NCBI GenBank assembly: GCA_012512295.1 | Contig: JAAZDI010000269.1 | Coordinates: 1 to 5,096 of the forward strand | Source of the DNA: Syntrophomonadaceae bacterium | GTDB taxonomy: Bacteria; Bacillota; Ch66; Ch109 | Length of the DNA stretch: 5,096 bases | Direction of reading: 5' to 3' | In this document: positions 1 to 5,096 of the stretch, piece by piece | How the letters are laid out: each line of letters begins with the position of its first letter | How positions within the stretch are numbered: the stretch's first letter is position 1 | Notes under the pieces: generated by a model | The model's database searches: none | What the model was told of the DNA's origin: nothing | What the model saw: only the letters and a program-made list of their open reading frames with translations | Translations under genes and position numbers: made by a program

Positions 1-1
1 G

Positions 2-1309
2 GGTTCAGTTGTTGCTTATGGAATGGTACCGATAGCTGGAGATGAGCTGACTGAGGCACTGATAGAGCGGTGTTTGGTGGATTTTGCTTGGGCGGAAAAG
101 ATAAAACGAAGTATTGCCAGTAATCAATTCATTACTTATGAAAACGTTTTGGGTTTGGAGGAAGTTATTGACAGTCAAGAGGCGATGGCGGTAATTACAC
201 CAGCCCTCGAAAAACTGCCCGATGAAATTGCTTCCACTATCCAAACTCTAAACGGCGGGCAGAGCCCTAGTGCTGTTTTCTGTGTCGGTGGCGGAGCGCA
301 AACGCCGGGCTTGCCTGAAAAATTAGCCAATAAACTTGGTCTGCCGGTAGAACGGGTGGCAATAAGGGGACGCCAGGCAATCGCTAATTTGGTAGTTGAT
401 CAAGCAACCATCAATGGTCCGGAAGGTGTAACTGTTGTCGGAATCGCCTCTGTGGCGATCAAAAAGTTTGGTCATGATTTTATAACGATTAGTGTGAATG
501 GACGAGAGTTTAAGCTGTTTAATTCTGAGAAACTAGACGTGGCTAATGCGCTTGCCCTGGTAGGCTATAACTCGCGCCAGCTAATCGGCCGAAATGGACG
601 AAATCTTGAATTTAAGCTTAACGGCTGGCGAGAAATCGATTTCGGTGAAATAATGAAGCCAGCTAAAATATTTGTAAATGATCAGCCGGCTAGTTTACAA
701 ACTCCGATTCATAATGGAGATAAGATTACAGTAATAAGTGCGGTAGACGGTCAAGATGCAGAGGCGACAGTTAAAGATTTTTTACATAACTATCCAGGGA
801 TTAGTGTTGTTCACCAGGATCAGGTTCGGACCTTGGAGCCACGCTGTTTTCTAAACGGTATCCCGGCTTCTTATGACGATAGGATCAGCTCAGGTGACCA
901 ATTAGACATATATTACATAAGTAAGATTGAAGATTTTTTCAAGGAAGAAGGGCTGGATTTAACGGATTATAAGGTTTTGGTCAATAATATACCCGTGAAC
1001 AAGGATTACATTTTAAGAGATGGTGACCGGGTGGAAGTGGTTTTAAAGAACAGCCACCATGACTCGGTTTTATCTGAGAATCGACTGAAAGAAGTTTCGA
1101 CTGGAATCAAAATTTTGGTTAATGACGATGAGATTTACCTGGAGGGCAACCGTGAACACATCTTTGTGGAAGTGTTTAGTCATATCGATTTTGATTTGAA
1201 TCGCCCGCGCGGAATGATTAACCTGCAACTGAATGGCCGGGCAGCCAGTTTTACTGATGTTTTAAGAGATGGAGACCGAGTTCTGATATCCTGGAGCAAA
1301 AAGGAATAG
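2..1309 (+). CDS. FtsA/actin-like ATPase with C-terminal beta-grasp-like repeats (5' end outside window)
   Basis: The frame is open from base 2, so the gene is cut by the window edge. The ATG at 23 is internal, since conserved FtsA-like residues (GSVVAYG) precede it. Visible residues 11-17 (IAGDELT) match the phosphate-2 region of FtsA-type actin folds, and residues 95-103 (VGGGAQTPG) match the adenosine-binding glycine motif. The first phosphate loop lies upstream. After the ATPase fold, from about residue 158, comes an extension of roughly 275 residues. It contains four 23-residue segments (223-245, 282-304, 325-347, 408-430), each with hydrophobic-x-[VL]-N near the start and [IL]-x-x-GD-x-[ILV] near the end, with identical Asn-to-GlyAsp spacing. 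This resembles ThiS/TGS/ubiquitin-like beta-grasp edges. Classical FtsA is about 400-420 residues and lacks the extension. The protein is probably cytoplasmic or membrane-associated and acts in division, envelope or shape biology. I see no obvious amphipathic membrane helix at the C-terminus (ends ISWSKKE). The actin-like family call is firm; the cellular role is inference. dut follows 43 bases later without an intervening terminator. Confidence 0.85.
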   Translation, partial: GSVVAYGMVPIAGDELTEALIERCLVDFAWAEKIKRSIASNQFITYENVLGLEEVIDSQEAMAVITPALEKLPDEIASTIQTLNGGQSPSAVFCVGGGAQTPGLPEKLANKLGLPVERVAIRGRQAIANLVVDQATINGPEGVTVVGIASVAIKKFGHDFITISVNGREFKLFNSEKLDVANALALVGYNSRQLIGRNGRNLEFKLNGWREIDFGEIMKPAKIFVNDQPASLQTPIHNGDKITVISAVDGQDAEATVKDFLHNYPGISVVHQDQVRTLEPRCFLNGIPASYDDRISSGDQLDIYYISKIEDFFKEEGLDLTDYKVLVNNIPVNKDYILRDGDRVEVVLKNSHHDSVLSENRLKEVSTGIKILVNDDEIYLEGNREHIFVEVFSHIDFDLNRPRGMINLQLNGRAASFTDVLRDGDRVLISWSKKE

Positions 1310-1352
1310 ACTCCCTGCGTTTCACTATTTTCGTTTAAGGAGAAATGAAATC

Positions 1353-1805
<453 letters not shown>

Positions 1806-1855
1806 GTTCTCCAAATAATAAATATGTAAGTGCTAGATACTATTAGAAACGAATT

Positions 1856-1891
1856 AACCGCATGCAAACTGCCATGCGGTTTAATATTTTT
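1856..1891 (+). terminator. Rho-independent terminator after dut
   Basis: A perfect 9-bp stem pairs AACCGCATG (1856-1864) with CATGCGGTT (1873-1881) around an 8-base loop. It is followed by a T-rich stretch, TTTAATATTTTT, ending at 1891. It lies 50 bases after the dut stop codon and fits the end of the FtsA-like/dut transcript. On the other strand the AATTAA flank gives only a poor U-tract, so it is read as a + strand terminator. Confidence 0.75.
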
Positions 1892-2126
1892 AAGAACAAA
1901 ATAATTTTGTGAAAATAAGAATAAAAAATATAATTTTTTTGCATAAATTGTTAAACTCGTAAAGTATATATAAATAAATAAATCTGACAATATTTGTCGA
2001 AGAGCCACTTACATTATTCTATCTTTTTCAGTAGCGGATATTCCAAATTTTATATACAATTTTTAAAATAGATAACATTTTGACTATGTTGTATGTGGTA
2101 AGGTGTAGCAGAAAGGGGGAAGGTCA
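1892..2126. other. AT-rich intergenic region upstream of the zinc-ribbon/HEPN-like gene
   Basis: About 320 bases separate the dut stop from the next start, and no convincing gene is seen on either strand. After the dut terminator the sequence is very AT-rich, with runs such as AATTTTTTT and TATATATAAATAAATAAAT. Weak promoter-like elements occur, for example TTGTTA (1948-1953) with TATAAA (1969-1974) at a short 15-base spacer, but none is good enough to name. The notable element is the Spo0A-like box at 1993-2001, annotated separately. The region ends in the Shine-Dalgarno AAAGGGGG (2112-2119), seven bases before the ATG at 2127. No riboswitch or T-box signature was recognised. Confidence 0.6.
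1986..2001 (+). promoter_or_regulatory. Candidate Spo0A box within a short inverted repeat
   Basis: TTTGTCGAA at 1993-2001 matches the full consensus of the box bound by Spo0A, the master regulator of sporulation entry. It overlaps a small inverted repeat, GACAA (1986-1990) and TTGTC (1994-1998) around TAT. The box lies 125 bases before the ATG of the 370-residue protein gene and in its direction. A weak -10-like TATTCT (2015-2020) lies 15 bases beyond TTGTCG, which is suggestive but not a proper promoter. A 9-mer can arise by chance in AT-rich DNA, so regulation by Spo0A is a hypothesis. Confidence 0.4.
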
Positions 2127-3239
2127 ATGAAACAAATTGACGCTTATCTGGTTCCCAGATTTAGCCCTGAGGGGTGTCCCCGATGTCTTAGTCGGTTTAA
2201 GGGGCCTACAGATTTTCTACCTGTTTCTGTTTTAATGGATTCGGATAATTTGCCTAGTAACACGGTTAATCAAGCTCAAGGCAGCTTGGCAGCTTGGGAT
2301 GGAGATAGTTTGATTCAGTTTTTAAGTTGTCAGCACTGTAATAATATTACCATGGTTGTAAATTTGGATCAGAGATATGTCCTTACCCTAGAAGAGGCTG
2401 AAGAAGCGGTTAGGGATGGCTTTACTGCTATCTTGCCGGTATCAATTAAACAGATTGATGCTAAAGTAAATGGAAATTTATCTTTTTGGTTTCGGTCGAC
2501 CTATGATCGCCTGTTCAATAAAGCGACAAATCTGCGGAATTCCTTAAGTTTACTTGATAATCATGAACAGCGGGCGAATGATTTTGAGCGGATCATGTCT
2601 CCTATTTTGGCGGACATTATCCGGGAAATTAAAAAAGAAATGGATCTTGAGAATACCTTCTGCGAAGCCAGAGATGTTTTGAAGTCTAAGTGGAATCAAT
2701 TTAGCCGGGATACTAAGGAATTATTGATTGCAGCTTATTTGATTAAAAAGGATTTATTAACCTATGCAGAGGTAGCGGACGACATCGATTATGTCGCACC
2801 GGTTCTTTTATATGCTCGGGCATTAGAAAATGAGCTGTATTATAAACTGTTTAAACCTTTTTCAGAAGTCTGCAACGATTTTAATTATGAGTATAATGAA
2901 AGCAGTCCATTGCTTAAGAAGTCGATTCAAGTTATCCGCAAAATGTGCAAAGATGGTCGTAAGCCGAACCTGAGTGAAATGGCTTACTGTTTACAAACAT
3001 TGGCTGGTCCTCGAGTTTTCGGGAATTGGTTCAGGACCTTTGTTCGAAGTATGGTTCGGGATTATGAATATTTATTTATCGAGCATGCCTTTCCCCAGAG
3101 AGTGGTTGGATTTGTTAATGCCTATCGGAACCGCTGGGGCATAATCGGGCCAATTACGCTTAGAGAATGTCAAAGATGTGAGGAGTATCTTTTGTATGAA
3201 CCGATAAGGTTATTGCCGATGTTAGCTGACGCGGTTTAA
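2127..3239 (+). CDS. Hypothetical protein: split zinc-ribbon-like N-terminus plus degenerate HEPN-like C-terminal domain
   Basis: I do not recognise this 370-residue protein as a named family. The N-terminus has CPRC (Cys17, Cys20) and CQHC (Cys68, Cys71), a four-cysteine arrangement typical of a zinc ribbon with a long insert. Residues 85-188 look mostly helical and charged. From about residue 189 to 357 the helical pattern resembles HEPN domains of the kind found beside nucleotide-signalling, TIR or NACHT modules: a Y-A-R-A-L-E-N-E-L-Y-type helix (229-238), a later L-S-E-M-A-Y-C-L-Q helix (282-290), and the closing RNRWGIIGPIT (334-344), which sits where HEPN proteins usually have RNxxxH followed by [LI]T. 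The Arg-Asn pair remains, but the expected His is replaced (Ile339/Ile340), so RNase activity is doubtful. A third CxxC (Cys348, Cys351) follows. No signal peptide or membrane segment is seen, so it is probably cytoplasmic. The start is supported by AAAGGGGG seven bases upstream. It is monocistronic, faces a convergent gene, and its last codons lie in a hairpin arm. Coding is near certain; the HEPN assignment is inference from pattern. Confidence 0.85.
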   Translation: MKQIDAYLVPRFSPEGCPRCLSRFKGPTDFLPVSVLMDSDNLPSNTVNQAQGSLAAWDGDSLIQFLSCQHCNNITMVVNLDQRYVLTLEEAEEAVRDGFTAILPVSIKQIDAKVNGNLSFWFRSTYDRLFNKATNLRNSLSLLDNHEQRANDFERIMSPILADIIREIKKEMDLENTFCEARDVLKSKWNQFSRDTKELLIAAYLIKKDLLTYAEVADDIDYVAPVLLYARALENELYYKLFKPFSEVCNDFNYEYNESSPLLKKSIQVIRKMCKDGRKPNLSEMAYCLQTLAGPRVFGNWFRTFVRSMVRDYEYLFIEHAFPQRVVGFVNAYRNRWGIIGPITLRECQRCEEYLLYEPIRLLPMLADAV

Positions 3240-3268
3240 GTGAACGCGTTCGACTTCGCTAACATCGG
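3216..3268. repeat. Inverted repeat spanning the stop codon of the HEPN-like gene
   Basis: CCGATGTTAGC (3216-3226) and GCTAACATCGG (3258-3268) are perfect 11-bp inverted copies, separated by 31 bases that include the TAA at 3237-3239. Within the loop a second short pairing, ACGCG (3229-3233) with CGCGT (3245-3249), would extend the structure. The left arm encodes part of the last codons (PMLADAV). It is immediately followed by another hairpin (3272-3299). It may be a transcript-end structure or part of a dispersed palindromic element. Confidence 0.7.
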
Positions 3269-3271
3269 GGC

Positions 3272-3299
3272 TTCAGGTGGAGACGCTACTCCACCTGAA
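3272..3299. terminator. Hairpin between convergent genes, possible bidirectional terminator
   Basis: TTCAGGTGGAG (3272-3282) pairs perfectly with CTCCACCTGAA (3289-3299) around a 6-base loop. It lies in the 69-base gap between the convergent genes ending at 3239 (+) and 3309 (-), ten bases beyond the minus-strand stop. On the + strand it is followed only by AATCCTTTGATT, a poor U-tract, and on the - strand there is no U-tract. It may therefore protect 3' ends or be a repeat element rather than a classical intrinsic terminator. Confidence 0.5.
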
Positions 3300-3308
3300 A
3301 TCCTTTGA

Positions 3309-4505
3309 TTATTGCATCTGGTTGCTACTCTGACCTTGATTCTGCGCTTGATTCTGATATTGGCTATGACCCGGTTCTTCTTCTTGGCCTTGAGTTTGAC
3401 CTTGTTTCTGTTCAGTTTGTTTTTTTCCTAACTGAGATTCCAAGTTATCGATGTTATTGAGCACAATAGTCGATTCTATCTCGACTAATGCTTTGTTTTT
3501 TTGCTGGAGGGCGGTTTCTAAATCCGATAGACCAAATTCAAACTGGCTTAACTGAATCGGATCGATTCCTTCTAATCTAGGTCTGAAGCGGTTCCATTCT
3601 TCTTTCAACTTTGTTAAATCGGCTTGAGCGGCAGAAAGGCTGCCGGTTTTGGCCTGCAATAGAATAGAGTTTGTATGGTAGCGCAAGCGGTATAGCTCGG
3701 GCGGTGAATTGCCTTGAAACAGGCTAAAAAAGTCAGGCATAAACCGATAAGCTTCATTGACCGCGATTAGAGTTGGCATGGCCTGACGGGCCGTGATCTT
3801 ATCAGTTAGTTTGGTTAACTGGCTTTCGAAGTTGGTGATTAATTCAGGTCCACCCCCAGCTTGAACTATTTGAGGCTCCAAAGAATTCCATCGCTGGTGG
3901 AGATCTTGCATGGTCTGTTCAAGACTTTGCCATAACTGACCAGGGTCAGTCGCTTCGGTCTGGCGAGTGATATTAGCTTGCCTCTGGTTATGTCCTGTTT
4001 GGGGGCCTGTTCTATTAGCTTGTTGTGAATCAAATTCCTCTGTTCTTTCAGCTGATTTGTTATCAGATGCTCTTGATTGTTCATTGTTATTGCTGGGTTG
4101 CTCTTTTTGATTAGACTGGTTATTCTGTTCTTCGCTTGTTCGGTCTGACTGCTGTTCTGGCTGTCGCCTGGTTTGAGCTGTTTTCTCCGGTTGCCTCTGC
4201 CCTTCAGTTGTGGAACCCTGATTAATTCCAGCTTTACTCAGAGGCCCTATAAATACTGGAGGATTATCGGCCATATTTACTTGAGTTACTAGACTCTGAG
4301 CAATGGTATTTAGATCCTCCAGGAGGGTAGTCAGATCTTCCGGGGTTGTTTGCTGCTGATTATTCCCCGTATGTTCTCCTGGAGCTGGAGACTTCTGAGG
4401 ACTAGGTCTACATCCAGTACCAATTATATTAATGGTTAAAAGAAAGAGTAAGAAAACGGTCGTGGTTAGTAAAAGAGGTCTTCCTGCGCTTAGCTTTTTA
4501 TTCAT
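3309..4505 (-). CDS. Putative lipoprotein/secreted protein with Gln/Asn-rich linkers and duplicated helical domain
   Basis: A 398-residue protein starting at the ATG at 4505-4503. This start is chosen because GAGGTGAT (4520-4513), an excellent Shine-Dalgarno, lies seven bases upstream; the in-frame GTG/ATG codons at 4517 and 4514 overlap that site and are unlikely starts. The N-terminus has Lys/Arg, a hydrophobic core (about residues 11-28) and IIGTGC with Cys32. This looks like a lipobox, but Gly at -3 is atypical, where Leu/Val/Ile is usual. Residues 33-190 are largely low-complexity and hydrophilic (Q, N, S, T, E, R), with a short helical island at 55-78. Residues 191-360 are helical and contain two related units: W206-N, P211, F226-E, L230, L233 and W304-N, P309, F322-E, L326, L329. 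The tail (361-398) is Gln-rich. It is likely exposed on the outer face of the membrane with flexible spacers. I do not recognise a function; nothing catalytic is visible. It is convergent with the HEPN-like gene and divergent from the 4636-4740 block. Confidence 0.85.
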   Translation of the reverse strand: MNKKLSAGRPLLLTTTVFLLFLLTINIIGTGCRPSPQKSPAPGEHTGNNQQQTTPEDLTTLLEDLNTIAQSLVTQVNMADNPPVFIGPLSKAGINQGSTTEGQRQPEKTAQTRRQPEQQSDRTSEEQNNQSNQKEQPSNNNEQSRASDNKSAERTEEFDSQQANRTGPQTGHNQRQANITRQTEATDPGQLWQSLEQTMQDLHQRWNSLEPQIVQAGGGPELITNFESQLTKLTDKITARQAMPTLIAVNEAYRFMPDFFSLFQGNSPPELYRLRYHTNSILLQAKTGSLSAAQADLTKLKEEWNRFRPRLEGIDPIQLSQFEFGLSDLETALQQKNKALVEIESTIVLNNIDNLESQLGKKQTEQKQGQTQGQEEEPGHSQYQNQAQNQGQSSNQMQ

Positions 4506-4512
4506 CAGTGGC

Positions 4513-4520
4513 ATCACCTC
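4513..4520 (-). promoter_or_regulatory. Ribosome binding site that fixes the lipoprotein start
   Basis: GAGGTGAT read on the minus strand pairs extensively with the 3' end of 16S rRNA and ends seven bases before the ATG at 4505. It contains the alternative GTG (4517) and ATG (4514) codons, so it argues against the four-residue longer N-terminus. Confidence 0.75.
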
Positions 4521-4620
4521 TGTTTAGTAATGCCCCGAATAATACTTGTTTAGTACCTCGACGAATTGGACAACTTGTGATAATTTTTTATATTTTCCGA
4601 TAGATATAAACATACAGAAT

Positions 4621-4657
4621 ACTTGGTTAACAAGTGTATCATTTTACTGAATGATAC
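4621..4657. promoter_or_regulatory. Two adjacent inverted repeats, probable operator
   Basis: ACTTG-N5-CAAGT (4621-4635) directly abuts a perfect 8-bp inverted repeat, GTATCATT-N6-AATGATAC (4636-4657). The second repeat covers the place where a -35 box would sit for the TATAAT at 4660-4665. This geometry fits a dimeric regulator that blocks or recruits RNA polymerase. The region also lies upstream of the minus-strand lipoprotein gene (start 4505), so one regulator could serve both directions. The regulator is unknown. Confidence 0.5.
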
Positions 4658-4665
4658 TCTATAAT
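4637..4665 (+). promoter_or_regulatory. Promoter candidate with consensus -10 and no -35
   Basis: TATAAT at 4660-4665 is a perfect sigma-A -10 box. The hexamer 17 bases upstream (TATCAT, 4637-4642) matches TTGACA poorly and lies within the 8-bp inverted repeat. Transcription would begin near 4672, just ahead of the Shine-Dalgarno GAGGGGG. The weak -35 suggests dependence on an activator, or simply a weak promoter. Confidence 0.45.
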
Positions 4666-4682
4666 GGATTAGAGGGGGAAAG

Positions 4683-4727
4683 ATGGTGCACCATCCTTAC
4701 CCTAGGGGCACCTGCTCTTGGCGCTGA
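4683..4727 (+). CDS. Candidate 14-residue leader peptide
   Basis: GAGGGGG (4672-4678) lies four bases before an ATG that opens a 14-codon frame, MVHHPYPRGTCSWR, ending with TGA at 4725-4727. The first 12 bases form a perfect palindrome, ATGGTGCACCAT. Codons 9-12 make up the left arm of the following hairpin, and the stop falls in its loop, so a translating ribosome would prevent the hairpin from forming. That is the layout of attenuator leader peptides, but no + strand gene is seen downstream within the window. It could also be a free small peptide, a ribosome-bound small RNA, or chance. The Shine-Dalgarno-to-ATG spacing is a little short. A second overlapping frame (ATG at 4651, 38 codons) has no ribosome binding site and is not favoured. 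Confidence 0.35.
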   Translation: MVHHPYPRGTCSWR

Positions 4728-4739
4728 GAGCAGGTGCCC
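4706..4739 (+). terminator. Strong 13-bp hairpin, attenuator or terminator candidate
   Basis: GGGCACCTGCTCT (4706-4718) pairs perfectly with AGAGCAGGTGCCC (4727-4739) around the 8-base loop TGGCGCTG. It is GC-rich and very stable. The following bases, TGCGTATTTGTT, contain few consecutive Ts, so intrinsic termination would be inefficient as read. It may instead be a 3'-protecting stem of a short transcript of about 70 bases starting near 4672, or a repeat element. Confidence 0.5.
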
Positions 4740-4740
4740 T

Positions 4741-4920
4741 GCGTATTTGTTCGCCCACTTATTCTAAACTCACCAGCTGTATAACTTACATTTATCATCT
4801 TTATCTTAAAGCCACTTATATCAAGGCTTCCGGGGCCCAAAATGCTGAAAATTTCGAGGCCTGCTATTGGCTGCCTGTTTTATAACAAAGCGAATATGCG
4901 GTATCAACTTTATCGTAATT
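4741..4920. other. Non-coding stretch without recognised features
   Basis: No reading frame with a ribosome binding site, no tRNA fold and no convincing promoter is seen here. The only structure noticed is a direct repeat, GCCTG-N9-GCCTG, near 4861-4880, followed by GTTTTATAA. It may be the trailing region of the minus-strand gene ending at 4921 or the downstream part of the short + strand transcript. Confidence 0.5.
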
Positions 4921-5096
4921 TTAGAGAGATGTCGAAGGTCGAAGGATACTTCGATCTTTTACTGTGACCAGTCCGTTTCGCGTCAGACGGATTTCCGGCA
5001 AGTGGGTTGAGGAAAGGAAAAGTAAACTGTAGACCGGATCATAATGAGGGTGCTGCGCTTGATTCAATGCCTCTTCCATTTTTAACGTCTCCCGAA
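4921..5096 (-). CDS. Unrecognised protein, C-terminal part or small complete gene
   Basis: The minus-strand frame is open from the window edge to TAA at 4923-4921, giving 57 residues. The central part (HPHYDPVYSLLFLSS then THLPEIRLTRNGLVTVKD) has the composition and hydrophobic pattern of a real folded protein rather than a shadow frame. An in-frame ATG at 5079-5077 is preceded by GGGAG (5094-5090) nine bases away and would give a complete 52-residue protein. The alternative is that this is the C-terminus of a longer gene beyond the window. I do not recognise the family. The last ten residues (SILRPSTSL region) are encoded by a tandem GTCGAAG repeat and hairpin at 4931-4958, so the native C-terminus may have been altered or extended. 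Confidence 0.55.
   Translation of the reverse strand, partial: RETLKMEEALNQAQHPHYDPVYSLLFLSSTHLPEIRLTRNGLVTVKDRSILRPSTSL
4935..4960 (+). terminator. Weak terminator-like hairpin inside the minus-strand frame
   Basis: AAGGTCGAAG (4935-4944) pairs with CTTCGATCTT (4949-4958) around GATA, with one G-U pair, and runs into TTTT (4957-4960). As a + strand terminator it would stop transcripts arriving from 4672 before they run antisense into the minus-strand gene. The T tract is short and part of it is in the stem, so confidence is low. Confidence 0.3.

Noticed and set aside
5..244. Minus-strand open frame of 79 codons
   Set aside because: It is antisense to the conserved ATPase-domain segment of the FtsA-like gene and has no recognisable protein features.
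2080..2108. TTGACT as a -35 box just ahead of the HEPN-like gene
   Set aside because: The sequence 16-18 bases downstream (around GTGTAG) does not resemble a -10 box, and the start point would fall within the ribosome binding site.
3330..3420. Possible tandem DNA repeat in the Gln-rich tail of the lipoprotein gene
   Set aside because: The similarity reflects repeated CAA/CAG/AAT codons rather than a fixed-length repeat unit, so it is better described as low-complexity protein sequence.
3866..4084. Minus-strand 72-codon frame inside the lipoprotein gene
   Set aside because: It is a shifted-frame shadow of the Gln/Asn-rich linker, whose CAA/AAT-rich codons leave other frames open.
4588..4618. 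Sigma-E-like promoter, TTATATT then CATACAGA
   Set aside because: The spacer is 16 bases, longer than usual for sigma-E, the -10 has mismatches, and no gene follows at a suitable distance. It is probably chance in AT-rich DNA.
4651..4767. 38-codon + strand frame (MILYNGLEGERW...) across the hairpin
   Set aside because: No Shine-Dalgarno precedes its ATG, its start lies within the inverted repeat and upstream of the expected transcription start, and its product looks unstructured.

Overview
The window looks like chromosomal DNA from a low-to-moderate G+C, endospore-forming member of the Bacillota, most likely an anaerobic clostridial or Peptococcaceae-like lineage. This rests on the strong purine-rich Shine-Dalgarno sequences (TAAGGAG, AAAGGGGG, GAGGTGAT), the AT-rich spacers, an FtsA-like protein with a long C-terminal extension of a kind I associate with clostridia, a lipoprotein ORF, and a perfect Spo0A-type box. 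The lineage is inferred; there is no rRNA or other taxonomic marker.

Layout. (1) 2-1309 (+) is the 3' part of an FtsA/actin-like ATPase gene whose C-terminal half carries four evenly built beta-grasp-like motifs. (2) 1353-1805 (+) is a complete dUTPase gene (dut), 43 bases downstream and probably co-transcribed, closed by a terminator hairpin at about 1856-1891. (3) 1892-2126 is an AT-rich spacer with a Spo0A-like box. (4) 2127-3239 (+) encodes a 370-residue unrecognised protein with a split four-cysteine zinc-ribbon-like N-terminus and a C-terminal helical domain that resembles HEPN domains but lacks the motif histidine. (5) 3216-3299 holds two consecutive 11-bp-arm hairpins between convergent genes; the first begins inside the preceding coding sequence. 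(6) 3309-4505 (-) encodes a secreted or lipid-anchored protein with long Gln/Asn-rich linkers and an internally duplicated helical domain. (7) 4621-4740 is a compact regulatory block: two adjacent inverted repeats, a consensus -10 box, a Shine-Dalgarno, a 14-codon ORF and a 13-bp perfect hairpin. (8) 4921-5096 (-) is the 3' end of, or a small, unrecognised gene.

The first two genes are housekeeping in character (cell-division or shape-type actin homologue; nucleotide-pool sanitation). The rest looks like lineage-specific accessory content. No mobile-element gene, CRISPR array, tRNA or rRNA was recognised. The parts most worth following up are the degenerate HEPN-like/zinc-ribbon protein behind a Spo0A box, and the orphan mini-transcription unit at 4636-4740. 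Neither is proven to be a new system from sequence alone.
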